Assembly (NCBI GenBank): GCA_047638395.1
Contig: JBLIMV010000001.1
Coordinates: 1 to 64,000 of the forward strand
Length of the DNA: 64,000 nt
From: CAXBCP01 sp047638395
Lineage (GTDB): Bacteria > Pseudomonadota > Alphaproteobacteria > MPNO01 > UBA830
Reading direction: 5' to 3'
Positions 26,347 to 33,826 of the stretch are shown here, piece after piece. Position numbers and translations under genes: made by a program. Under the pieces are notes generated by a model. That model did not search any database and was not told the DNA's origin. It was given only the letters and a program-made list of their open reading frames with translations. Within the stretch, counting starts at the first letter, position 1, and the number at the start of each line of letters is the position of its first letter.

Positions 26347-27197
26347 AGGATTCGAACGACACGGGGCCAGGGGGTTTGGGGCCAGGCGGTTTGGGGCCGG
26401 CCGGTTTTCAGAACACCGGTGTGAGTGTTCTGGGGGGGCATGCCGAGGGCGATGCCCCGAGACTCGTTGCTGAAAACGACGGCCTCCAGATTCACAAGAT
26501 CGGCAAGCGTTTCAAGAAACGCCCTGTTCTTCGCGAAGTCAGCATGAACCTGAAGCGGGGCGAGGTGGTTGGGCTCCTGGGGCCCAATGGTGCGGGCAAA
26601 ACGACCTGCTTTTACATCGTGACCGGGCTGATTGCCCCTGACTACGGATCTATTGCGCTCGACGGACACGACGTTACGGGCCTGCCGATGTATCGCCGCG
26701 CGCGGCTGGGCGTTGGCTATCTGCCGCAGGAGGCATCGATCTTTCGCGGGATGACGGTTGAAAATAATATCAGGGCAGTGCTCGAGGTCACCGATGACAA
26801 CCCGGCCCGCCGCGAAGCAAGGCTTGAAGAACTGCTGGCGGAATTTTCTGTCAGTCATCTCCGGCGGACGCCGGCGCTGGCACTCTCCGGTGGCGAACGC
26901 CGCCGTGTCGAGATTGCCCGGGCACTGGCATCCGATCCAAGCTTTATGTTACTGGATGAGCCGTTCGCCGGCATTGATCCGATCGCTGTGGACGACATCA
27001 GAAACCTCGTTGCGCATCTCAAGGATCGCGGCATCGGTGTGTTGATTACGGATCACAATGTCAGGGAAACGCTCGATATCGTCGATCGGGCGTATATCCT
27101 GCATGACGGCGCTGTTTTGATGGAGGGCGCCCCCTCCGAGATTGTGGCGCACAAGGATGTTAGACGTGTTTACCTTGGTGAAAGATTCAGCCTGTAA
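26343..27197 (+). CDS. lptB: LPS export ABC transporter ATP-binding protein LptB, extended N-terminus
   Basis: 284 residues. Walker A GPNGAGKT (80-87), Q-loop LPQEASIF, signature LSGGERRR, Walker B FMLLDEPFAGIDP and switch His ITDHNVRETL match LptB closely, including the LptB-type C-terminal end GERFSL. The start is GTG overlapping the lptA stop (GTGA), with AGGGGG seven bases upstream. This adds about 45 residues that LptB normally lacks, with a Gly/Pro/Leu repeat (GPGGLGPGGLGPAGF). A GTG near residue 26 is an alternative start but has no SD. It drives LPS extraction from the inner membrane. Confidence 0.94.
   Translation: MKDSNDTGPGGLGPGGLGPAGFQNTGVSVLGGHAEGDAPRLVAENDGLQIHKIGKRFKKRPVLREVSMNLKRGEVVGLLGPNGAGKTTCFYIVTGLIAPDYGSIALDGHDVTGLPMYRRARLGVGYLPQEASIFRGMTVENNIRAVLEVTDDNPARREARLEELLAEFSVSHLRRTPALALSGGERRRVEIARALASDPSFMLLDEPFAGIDPIAVDDIRNLVAHLKDRGIGVLITDHNVRETLDIVDRAYILHDGAVLMEGAPSEIVAHKDVRRVYLGERFSL
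26365..26409. repeat. 15-bp tandem repeat inside the lptB 5' end
   Basis: Three 15-nt units at 26365, 26380 and 26395; the first two differ at one base and the third is diverged. The repeat keeps the reading frame and encodes GGLGP-type units in the LptB extension. Confidence 0.8.
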
Positions 27198-27229
27198 GAC
27201 ATCACTAAGTGTATGTAGGATAAGCCTTT

Positions 27230-28846
27230 ATGGTGCTCGGACCGCGATTGGATCTGCGTCAGAGCCAATCTTTGGTAATGACGCCTCAACTGCAGCAGGC
27301 AATCAAGCTGCTGCAGATGTCCAATGTTGAACTAACGGATTATATCGAACAGGAAATCGAGCAGAACCCGCTTCTCGAAAGAGAAGACATGGATGGCGGT
27401 CTCGAGGGAGCTGCCGACGCGCTGACTGCAGAGACGTCGGCAGAGGCGACAGACACCGATTCGGGTGCTGGTGACGCGGATGGTGCCGATTTCGACGGCG
27501 ACGCCGTTACCCCCGATGACCCGTCTTTCGACGATTCCGACCTGGCCCCCGACGCGTCCGATCACGCGACGTCTGAAAGCATGGGTGACGACGAACGCGC
27601 TCTCGATACCGATTACGAAAACGTCTACGAGCCTGAATCCGCGTCCGACGGCGCGGCACCGGGCGGTGAGGGCGAAGGCGACGGCCTGTTGTGGAACACA
27701 TCCGGCAGCGGGGGCGGCGGGTTCGACGATGAATTAACCGGCATGGAAAACGTGGCGGCAGACGAGATGACGCTGCGGGATTATCTGATCGGTCAGATCA
27801 ATATCGATCTGCATGACCCGGTCGATATCATGATTGCCGGTCGCCTGATGGATATGCTGGATGATAACGGCTGGTTGTCCGGTACGCTGGAGCCCGTGGC
27901 GATCGCACTCGGCTGTTCCATGGAGCGCGTGAATGTCGCGCTCGATCGATGCCAGCACTTTGACCCTCCCGGTATTTTCGCACGCTCGCTGTCGGAATGT
28001 CTGGCGTTGCAGCTTCGCGAAAAAGATCGTCTCGATCCTGCGATGCAGGCGTTGCTCGACAATCTTGAGCTCCTGGCAAAACGAGAATTTGCCCAGTTGA
28101 GGCGGCTCTGCGGCGTCGATAACGAAGATCTTGTGCAAATGGTCACAGAGATCAAGGAACTGAACCCGCGGCCTGCTTCCAAATTCGATCACGATGTGGC
28201 CCAGCCGGTCGTGCCGGATGTGTTCGTGCGGCGGAACAAGGCTGGCTGGCTGGTGGAACTGAACAGCGATGTGATGCCGCGTGTGCTCGTCAATAACCGG
28301 TACTATTCGATTGTCCGCAAACACGCGCGTTCGAAGAACGACAAGGAATTTCTCAGTGACCGTTTCCAGTCCGCGAACTGGCTGGTGCGGGCGCTTCACC
28401 AGCGTGCGGAGACAATCCTGAAAGTCGCATCGGAACTGGTGGTCCAGCAGGAAGCATTTTTCGAGGACGGCGTCGAGTTTCTGAAGCCGTTGACGCTGCG
28501 TGACGTCGCCGAGGTTGTCGGCGTCCATGAAAGTACTGTCAGCAGGGTGACGGCGAACAAGTATCTCGGGATGAGCCGTGGCATCTTCGAGATGAAGTAT
28601 TTCTTCAATTCCGCCATCGGCCAGGGTGAAGGCGGAGAATCAAGATCGGCGGAATCGATTCGTTTCCGCATCAAAGCGCTGATCGATCGCGAGTCCCATG
28701 AGAGCGTGTTGTCGGATGACCGGATCGTGGACATCCTGCATGACGAGGGGATTGAGATAGCGCGCCGGACAGTTGCGAAGTACCGCGACGCGATGCATAT
28801 ACCGTCATCGGTGCAGCGTCGCCGCGAAAAGGCAATCCAAGCCTAA
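27230..28846 (+). CDS. rpoN: RNA polymerase sigma-54 factor
   Basis: 538 residues. Region I (1-50) is the activator-interacting Gln/Leu-rich segment LRQSQSLVMTPQLQQAIKLLQ. Region II (about 51-178) is unusually long and very acidic, with few basic residues. The core-binding domain is at about 180-350, and the DNA-binding domain ends in the RpoN box ARRTVAKYR near the C-terminus. It directs transcription from -24/-12 promoters with AAA+ activators. Placement between lptB and hpf-ptsN is the usual one in proteobacteria. Confidence 0.96.
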   Translation: MVLGPRLDLRQSQSLVMTPQLQQAIKLLQMSNVELTDYIEQEIEQNPLLEREDMDGGLEGAADALTAETSAEATDTDSGAGDADGADFDGDAVTPDDPSFDDSDLAPDASDHATSESMGDDERALDTDYENVYEPESASDGAAPGGEGEGDGLLWNTSGSGGGGFDDELTGMENVAADEMTLRDYLIGQINIDLHDPVDIMIAGRLMDMLDDNGWLSGTLEPVAIALGCSMERVNVALDRCQHFDPPGIFARSLSECLALQLREKDRLDPAMQALLDNLELLAKREFAQLRRLCGVDNEDLVQMVTEIKELNPRPASKFDHDVAQPVVPDVFVRRNKAGWLVELNSDVMPRVLVNNRYYSIVRKHARSKNDKEFLSDRFQSANWLVRALHQRAETILKVASELVVQQEAFFEDGVEFLKPLTLRDVAEVVGVHESTVSRVTANKYLGMSRGIFEMKYFFNSAIGQGEGGESRSAESIRFRIKALIDRESHESVLSDDRIVDILHDEGIEIARRTVAKYRDAMHIPSSVQRRREKAIQA

Positions 28847-29036
28847 ACGCTGGCCGTGCCGGTCGGTATTGACTAAGCTGAGGCCAGTGCTATTTTCCGC
28901 GGCCTTGATCGACGGTGAAGAATCACCGTATAGGGATTTCAGGTTTTAACGGACGTCGCGGGCTCTTTAACCGCTTGTATTTGAGGCGCTTCCGCCCAAA
29001 GTATTGGGTGTATTTTCGCCCAACGGATAACGGTAC

Positions 29037-29645
29037 ATGAAAGTTACAGTTTCAGGAAAACAGGTCGATATCGGTGATGCCTTTCCGGCTTATGCCGAGA
29101 GCCATCTGGACGCTGTCGTTGAAAAATATTTCGACAGCGGGATCGATTCGAACGTCACTGTGTCGCGGGCCGGGAGCGGATTGAGAATAGATATTTCCGT
29201 TCACCCAGGCCGTGGGATGTTGGTTCAGTCGCATGGCGAGGGGGCAACAGCACACGCCGCATTCGATCTTGCGCTGGAGCGCATTGCAAAACGGCTGCGG
29301 CGCTACAAACGCCGCCTGCGCGATCACCACCGCAAGGAAAAATCGGAGGCGAAACAGAACCCCCGGAATGTGCAGCAATATATTATCGCGACGCCGGCGG
29401 ACGAAGAGGAAGCCGATCAGGATTCAGGTCTCACTGAACTGGGAGACAACCCGGTCATCATCGCAGAGACCACCGCCGAACTTGAAACGTTATCCGTCAG
29501 CGAGGCGGTGATGCGGCTGGATCTTTCGGACCGGTCCGCGATGGTTTTTCTAAATGCAGCGAATGGTCGGGTGAACGTCGTGTACCTGCGTCGGGACGGG
29601 AATATCGGCTGGGTTGACCCGGAGACAGACGGGGTGGCGGCCTAA
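29037..29645 (+). CDS. hpf: ribosome hibernation promoting factor, long form
   Basis: 202 residues. The N-terminal HPF/RaiA fold (1-105) has ITVSGKQVDIGDAF-like and RIAKRLRRYKRRLRDHHR segments that bind the 30S subunit. An acidic linker (about 106-145) leads to the C-terminal dimerisation domain (about 150-200: RLDLSDRSAMVFLNAANGRVNVVYLRRDGNIGWV). Long HPF dimerises ribosomes into 100S particles in stationary phase. It lies 190 nt after rpoN and 20 nt before ptsN. Confidence 0.94.
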   Translation: MKVTVSGKQVDIGDAFPAYAESHLDAVVEKYFDSGIDSNVTVSRAGSGLRIDISVHPGRGMLVQSHGEGATAHAAFDLALERIAKRLRRYKRRLRDHHRKEKSEAKQNPRNVQQYIIATPADEEEADQDSGLTELGDNPVIIAETTAELETLSVSEAVMRLDLSDRSAMVFLNAANGRVNVVYLRRDGNIGWVDPETDGVAA

Positions 29646-29665
29646 CGGCCGGGTGGAGGTCGATC

Positions 29666-30130
29666 ATGGAAATCGAAGATATTCTCAATCAGCGCTGCGT
29701 CGTTACATCGCTTCAGGCATCCAGCAAGAAGCATGTCCTTCAGGAGCTTGCGCGCAAGGCATCAGAGGCCACAGGGCTGGCGGAACGTGCCGTCCTGGAT
29801 GTCCTGCTCGAGCGTGAGCGTCTCGGCACGACAGGCGTCGGCTGTGGCATCGCTATCCCGCATGGAAAGCTGCCTGACCTCGATAAGCTCTATGGCTGTT
29901 TTGCCCGGCTTGAGACGCCTATCGATTTCGATTCCGTCGATAATGAACCGGTCGATCTGATTTTTCTGTTGCTGGCGCCGGAATCGGCCGGGGCGGATCA
30001 TTTAAAAGCGCTGGCCCGAATTTCCCGCGTGCTGCGGAATGCAACCCATTGCGACAAGCTTCGCACTGCATCTGGCTCCGACAGGATTTATTCGTTGCTG
30101 ACCGCGGATATTCAGAGCCGGGCCGCCTAA
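29666..30130 (+). CDS. ptsN: nitrogen PTS EIIA protein
   Basis: 154 residues, ATG with GGAGG six bases upstream. EIIA-Ntr fold with the phosphoacceptor His 66 in GIAIPHGKLP. In the nitrogen phosphotransferase system it takes phosphate from NPr and regulates targets such as potassium transporters and sensor kinases. It is the last gene of the rpoN-hpf-ptsN group and is convergent with DUF1150. Confidence 0.94.
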   Translation: MEIEDILNQRCVVTSLQASSKKHVLQELARKASEATGLAERAVLDVLLERERLGTTGVGCGIAIPHGKLPDLDKLYGCFARLETPIDFDSVDNEPVDLIFLLLAPESAGADHLKALARISRVLRNATHCDKLRTASGSDRIYSLLTADIQSRAA

Positions 30131-30137
30131 GAGGCGC

Positions 30138-30169
30138 GTTGCAGCGACGTCTTGTTGCAGCGACGTCTT
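30138..30169. repeat. perfect 16-bp tandem duplication
   Basis: GTTGCAGCGACGTCTT occurs twice in a row (30138-30153 and 30154-30169) with no mismatch, so the duplication is recent. It fills the gap between the convergent ptsN and DUF1150 genes. The second copy overlaps the DUF1150 stop codon (30168-30170). Confidence 0.9.
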
Positions 30170-30389
30170 AGTGAACGCTGACGGGTTCCATGTCGTTCTG
30201 ACGGACCGCAGCGAAAGTTACATCCCGATCGGCTTCCATCAACGCGATTTCAGCGCCGTTCGCCGCATAGACAGCGAATTTGAGGGAGGTCCCGTCAGAC
30301 ACCTCTTTGACATAGGCGACATGATCCATTCCGAGCATTTCGAAATCGGTCGACGACATCGGGTTAAATTCTGTTTCACTAGCTTGCAT
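30168..30389 (-). CDS. DUF1150 family protein
   Basis: 73 residues, ATG with GTGGAG upstream. DHVAYVKEV near the middle and VTFAAVRQNDMEPVSVH at the end match the DUF1150 family, small alphaproteobacterial proteins usually found beside Hsp20 genes. The function is unknown; the neighbourhood suggests a stress link. It is 58 nt downstream of hsp20 on the same strand. Confidence 0.9.
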   Translation of the reverse strand: MQASETEFNPMSSTDFEMLGMDHVAYVKEVSDGTSLKFAVYAANGAEIALMEADRDVTFAAVRQNDMEPVSVH

Positions 30390-30447
30390 TCTATTGCTCC
30401 ACTTTTACTGGTTGGCCTGACCGTCTGCGGCCCGCCTTATGCTTCCG

Positions 30448-30918
30448 TCAGGAAGCCTTCTCTTCCGGTTCGATATCGATCGCCCTGAGATCGGGCCGCT
30501 GGTGTGCCTGTGACGTCTTGATTTCGATCGTGCGGGTCTGGGTTTCGACAACTGGCCGTTTGATGTTGATATGCAACAGACCGTTATCGAGTTCTGCGCC
30601 GACAATCTCTATTCCTTCCGCCAGGACAAAAGAACGCTGGAACTGCCGTGCGGCGATCCCACGATGCAGAAATTCCCGCTCGGGGTCGTCGATCTGCCGG
30701 CCGCGAATAACCAGCTGTGTATCTTCGATCGAAACCGAGAGCTGATCCCTGGCAAACCCGGCGACGGCAAGTGAGATGCGAATATCGTCTTCGCCCACGC
30801 GCTCAATATTATAGGGCGGGTAACCGTCCGAAGATGATTTAGATACCCGGTCGAGCGCGCGTTCGAGATCATCGAACCCCAGCAGAAACGGGCTGTTAAA
30901 AAGCGAAAGTCGCGCCAT
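30448..30918 (-). CDS. small heat-shock protein (Hsp20/alpha-crystallin family)
   Basis: 156 residues from ATG 30918, which has GAGGGGA just upstream. N-terminal region LSLFNSPFLLGFDDLERALDRV, then the alpha-crystallin domain (about 38-130) with YNIERVGEDDIRISLAVAGF and the FLHRGIAARQFQRSFVLAEGIEI stretch. The C-terminal tail carries the oligomerisation region ALELEPEEK-like ending. It holds unfolding proteins soluble under heat stress (IbpA type). First gene of the hsp20-DUF1150 pair. Confidence 0.93.
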   Translation of the reverse strand: MARLSLFNSPFLLGFDDLERALDRVSKSSSDGYPPYNIERVGEDDIRISLAVAGFARDQLSVSIEDTQLVIRGRQIDDPEREFLHRGIAARQFQRSFVLAEGIEIVGAELDNGLLHINIKRPVVETQTRTIEIKTSQAHQRPDLRAIDIEPEEKAS

Positions 30919-30921
30919 ATC

Positions 30922-30985
30922 GATTCCCCTCATCTGAGCGAGTAATCACGTTTACGGACCCTGCAGAGGCGCCCGGTTCCGTAAA
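30922..30985 (-). promoter_or_regulatory. hsp20 leader with an inverted repeat, possible RNA structure
   Basis: Arms TTTACGGA (30951-30958) and TCCGTAAA (30978-30985) can form an 8-bp stem with a 19-nt loop, 22 nt upstream of the hsp20 SD. Hsp20 genes of alphaproteobacteria are often controlled by thermosensing leaders. I do not see a clear ROSE anti-SD pairing here, so this is only a candidate operator or leader structure. Confidence 0.3.
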
Positions 30986-31039
30986 TATGTGGTTTGGCAC
31001 TCGGATATTCAAGATGGTGGGCCTTTTGTTGGTGACGAC

Positions 31040-31519
31040 CTAGGGGCCTCCGTTGCGGGTAGATAAAAGAGCGGCAGCCTGGTCATGCGCTTCGGCAGCC
31101 TGCTCCTTCAGGGATTTCTCCGCGGATACCATGTAGGACAGGAGTGTCTTTACGCTCCATTCCCGTTCCACCCGTTCGCAAAACTCCGGATCGAGCATCA
31201 GCCCGCGGATTTTTACGTATTGGGTAAACTCCAGAAGTTTGGAATACCCGTCCACCAGCCCCTGCAGATCGACAGGCAGGTCGCCCGCGGTTTTGGGTGC
31301 GTCCGGCTGGCCGGCCGGGTCTGCGGTGCCGCGCCCGCTCCCGCTTTGGGATTCATCGCCATTCGAGAGAGTGCGCATCTGGGCTTCGAGCAGCACGACT
31401 TTCTCCAACCATTCGGGGCGACGCGACAACATCGATTCAACGACCGATACCGTCAGAGAGAGCGTCGCTGCGATGATCATGCAGACAAACTGCTTGGCGA
31501 GTTCGTACAGGTCCTTCAC
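31040..31519 (-). CDS. membrane-anchored protein of unknown function
   Basis: 159 residues. One hydrophobic segment near the N-terminus (about 10-28, FVCMIIAATLSLTVSVV) follows a short charged start. A Gly/Ser/Asp-rich linker lies at about 52-78. The C-terminal part (85-155) is helical and charged (LVDGYSKLLEFTQYVKIRG, SAEKSLKEQAAEAHDQAAALL) with heptad-like spacing. No family is recognised. It lies alone between hsp20 and the AT-rich patch, preceded by more than 300 nt without a conventional gene. Confidence 0.55.
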   Translation of the reverse strand: MKDLYELAKQFVCMIIAATLSLTVSVVESMLSRRPEWLEKVVLLEAQMRTLSNGDESQSGSGRGTADPAGQPDAPKTAGDLPVDLQGLVDGYSKLLEFTQYVKIRGLMLDPEFCERVEREWSVKTLLSYMVSAEKSLKEQAAEAHDQAAALLSTRNGGP

Positions 31520-31691
31520 TACTTTACTCCAGGGAACGGGCTGACAGCCTTTATTAACGCATCACCGCCTGAAATTTGTCTTAACGGGCGATAAGGTAAA
31601 CATCAGCCAGTTATTTAAAAATTGAAACAATTTCATAAATAATAAACATCGAACCCTATTTATAAATAATGTTCTCGAAATATATTTATGT

Positions 31692-31715
31692 CTGAATATA
31701 CCTAGATATATTCAG
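31692..31715 (+). promoter_or_regulatory. 9-bp inverted repeat before a 39-codon ORF
   Basis: CTGAATATA (31692-31700) and TATATTCAG (31707-31715) form a perfect 9-bp stem with the 6-nt loop CCTAGA. It ends ten bases before the ATG at 31725 and includes or borders the only SD-like sequence (AGGTG at 31714-31718). A folded hairpin would affect ribosome access; as DNA it is a dyad for a regulator. Surrounding sequence (31600-31760) is very AT-rich compared with the rest of the window. Confidence 0.45.
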
Positions 31716-31724
31716 GTGTAATAA

Positions 31725-31844
31725 ATGAAAAATAAAAATTATAACTGGTCTGTCGGGATATTGTCGCGTCCAGATCCCAATTTCGTGTTGTGGATACTTA
31801 TGTGCTACAGCGCAATTATTGCGTCGGCATTCTTCGCGCTGTAG
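31725..31844 (+). CDS. possible 39-residue hydrophobic peptide
   Basis: ATG 31725 to TAG 31842. The product starts MKNKNYNW and ends with one hydrophobic helix (FVLWILMCYSAIIASAFFAL), so it would be a small single-pass membrane peptide with a basic N-terminus. Both the size and the hairpin in front recall regulated small membrane peptides or type I toxin peptides. No antisense RNA or antitoxin is visible, and an ORF of this length in AT-rich DNA could be chance. No family is recognised. Confidence 0.4.
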   Translation: MKNKNYNWSVGILSRPDPNFVLWILMCYSAIIASAFFAL

Positions 31845-31855
31845 AAAATTATTCT

Positions 31856-32503
31856 TCAGGATTTGCGGCCGGTTGCGATGAAAAGCGGGTCCGTACGGCC
31901 TGGCCGGGGTGAGATATCTGCGACCTCTACACCGTCGAACTGTTGTGCGGCGTGGAGGTATTCAGCGACAAGGCGTCGGTGGGCAGCGTCACCTGCGGTG
32001 CGCCATATCGCGACGGCCTTTGTCGGAAACATCCTATTTGAAAACGACACGGCCACCCGTCCGCCCGGGCGCAGAATGCGGCCGATTTCGGCGAAAACAG
32101 TCACCGGGCTGACGAGGTACTGGACCGACACAGCGATCAGGCAGGCATCGAAAGATGCATCCTCCAGGGGGAGCACCTGCGTTTTATTGAGATTTTGCAG
32201 AAAAAACTCATCGAGCTGCGGATTCGCCTCGAGCTCGGTTTCGTTCATACCATGTCCGACGACCCGTCCCGGCACCAATGCCACGGGCAGATGGGAAACA
32301 CAGCTCGACATCAGGTCGAGGATCCGGTCGCCGTCCCGGAGGGTTTCGGCATAATACGCTGACAACGCCGCGCAGGCGGCGTCGTCGATATGAGTCACCA
32401 GCCGGGGCATGGTGTAAAACAACTCATCCGGCTTTTCGTCGACCCGGGTAAAATCCGCATCTGCAAATGGCCGGCGTCCGCCTTCGGTCATTCGGGTGGT
32501 CAT
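31856..32503 (-). CDS. class I SAM-dependent methyltransferase-like protein
   Basis: 215 residues from ATG 32503; ATG 32491 is an alternative. The SAM-binding motif I is variant: DRILDLMSSCVSHLP instead of the common ExGxGxG. Motifs VVGHGMNETEL, LPLEDASFDACLIAVSVQYLVSP and RILRPGGRVAVSFSNRMF fit the Methyltransf_11 pattern. Members of this variant group are annotated as methyltransferases without known substrate. It lies 34 nt downstream of the class II aldolase gene on the same strand. Confidence 0.75.
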   Translation of the reverse strand: MTTRMTEGGRRPFADADFTRVDEKPDELFYTMPRLVTHIDDAACAALSAYYAETLRDGDRILDLMSSCVSHLPVALVPGRVVGHGMNETELEANPQLDEFFLQNLNKTQVLPLEDASFDACLIAVSVQYLVSPVTVFAEIGRILRPGGRVAVSFSNRMFPTKAVAIWRTAGDAAHRRLVAEYLHAAQQFDGVEVADISPRPGRTDPLFIATGRKS

Positions 32504-32537
32504 TCGGGCGGTCTTCCCGGATTGCCTGCGGCCGGGC

Positions 32538-33254
32538 TCAGAACTCGTTGCCCATCGCCCTGCGGGCAAAATATTCCCATGCCCGCTCCATCGCCAAAGG
32601 GCCGATCAGCGTTTCCGGGGTGAGTTCTATCTCTTCCGGGCTGAGATACTTGACGTCTCCGAGCGGCATGGCCTGCAACTGCAGTTTCGCGTTCACCTGC
32701 GTATAGATGGCCGTCAGGACGACCTCCTTGATTCCGCCGCCGGCAATCGCGCAGCCATGGCCGCGCATCAGCACAACGCGCGCAGGCCCCATCGTCTCCG
32801 CCAGATCCCGCGCCTGGTCCATAGTCGTGACGAGCAGAGAGGTCGCGCCGAATTTGTCCTCAATATCCCAAACCGGAACCTGATCGCCGATCACGCCGGT
32901 GACATGCATCACCGGCCGCAGCGGTGTTTTTGTGATGCTGAACGGAATGATCGCCTGGGCATGATTGTGGACAACCGACTGGACATCGGGCCGCCGCTCA
33001 TAAATCCCGCCGTGAATATGGCGTTCGGCGTATGGCTTGCGGTCATCGCCTCCGACGATATCGCCTTGCAGCGTGAACTCCATGATATCGTCCATGGTGA
33101 CAAGCTCGGGACTTCGCGATCGGGCCAGCAGGTAGTGGTCCGGATTATCGGGATGGCGGATGCTGACATGACCAAAGGCATCGACGACATCCTCTGACGC
33201 CAGAATACGATTGGCCACAACGATTTCCCGCAACGCATCGATCAGACCGGACAT
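32538..33254 (-). CDS. class II aldolase/adducin family protein
   Basis: 238 residues from ATG 33254. The fold is indicated by GHVSIRHPDNPDHYLLARSRSPELV at the N-terminus, HIHGGIYERRPDVQSVVHNHAQA with the metal-binding His residues, and LMRGHGCAIAG with the third His. Such enzymes cleave or epimerise sugar phosphates or decarboxylate with a zinc ion. The substrate cannot be told from sequence. An imperfect direct repeat lies upstream (33275-33323). It forms a minus-strand run with the methyltransferase. Confidence 0.87.
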   Translation of the reverse strand: MSGLIDALREIVVANRILASEDVVDAFGHVSIRHPDNPDHYLLARSRSPELVTMDDIMEFTLQGDIVGGDDRKPYAERHIHGGIYERRPDVQSVVHNHAQAIIPFSITKTPLRPVMHVTGVIGDQVPVWDIEDKFGATSLLVTTMDQARDLAETMGPARVVLMRGHGCAIAGGGIKEVVLTAIYTQVNAKLQLQAMPLGDVKYLSPEEIELTPETLIGPLAMERAWEYFARRAMGNEF

Positions 33255-33274
33255 AAGGCTCACTCCCCGTTTAC

Positions 33275-33323
33275 GCCCCGTCTTTTGCGGGAGCACGCAC
33301 CACCCCATCTTTTGCGGGGACAC
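33275..33323. repeat. 22-bp imperfect direct repeat upstream of the aldolase gene
   Basis: GCCCCGTCTTTTGCGGGAGCAC (first 20 nt at 33275-33294) recurs as ACCCCATCTTTTGCGGGGACAC from 33302 with few changes. Each copy also has a CCCC/GGGG inner dyad. It lies 20-70 nt upstream of the aldolase start and after the CBS gene, so it could be a pair of operators or a terminator-like duplication. Confidence 0.6.
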
Positions 33324-33379
33324 AAACGGAGTTTTAGCACGCGCCTGCCGGCGGCGCGAAGGCCGTTATCCTGCGCGTG

Positions 33380-33811
33380 TTAGTTCAGTGCCGAGACCAG
33401 GTCGCGCAAGGTACGATTTTCCGTCTCGAGATCGGCCAGATGGAATTTAACAATATCCCGGATACTGACGACGCCGATAACCCCGCCATCGACAACCACG
33501 GGAAGGTGGCGAATATTGCTGTCCGACATGATTTTGGCGATTTCACCAACTTCATGTTCAGGTGTGCAGGTAATGAGTTCGCGCGTCATGACCTCTGACA
33601 CCACCGTTGCCGCATCCCCCGGCCCGGAGGCGAAATACCGGGCAATATCGCGTTCGGTCAGGATACCGGCGAGTGATCCATCCTCCGACAGCACGACCAG
33701 GGCGCTGATGGACTGATCTATCATCAGTTCGGTCGATTCACGGATGTCAGTATCCGGTAGAATCGTCAGAAGGACGTCGGATTTATTATTCAGAAGGTCG
33801 CGAATTAACAT
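33380..33811 (-). CDS. CBS-domain pair protein
   Basis: 143 residues made of two CBS domains: residues about 8-65 (ALVVLSEDGSLAGILTERDIARYF) and 75-130 (IRHLPVVVDGGVIGVVSIRDIVKFH). Such stand-alone pairs bind adenine nucleotides and regulate a partner. The start is 15 nt after the stop of the hybrid histidine kinase on the same strand, so the two are probably cotranscribed and the CBS protein may report energy state to the same pathway. That link is inference. Confidence 0.9.
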   Translation of the reverse strand: MLIRDLLNNKSDVLLTILPDTDIRESTELMIDQSISALVVLSEDGSLAGILTERDIARYFASGPGDAATVVSEVMTRELITCTPEHEVGEIAKIMSDSNIRHLPVVVDGGVIGVVSIRDIVKFHLADLETENRTLRDLVSALN

Positions 33812-33826
33812 GGGATAGCCTCTTGG

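Noticed and set aside
28847..29036. Sigma-54 promoter in front of hpf
   Set aside because: A TGGCCGTGCC segment is present, but the -12 GC element is not at the right spacing.
31600..31860. Complete type I toxin-antitoxin module
   Set aside because: A hydrophobic small ORF and a hairpin exist, but no antisense promoter or antitoxin RNA can be identified by eye, so only the weaker candidate is reported.
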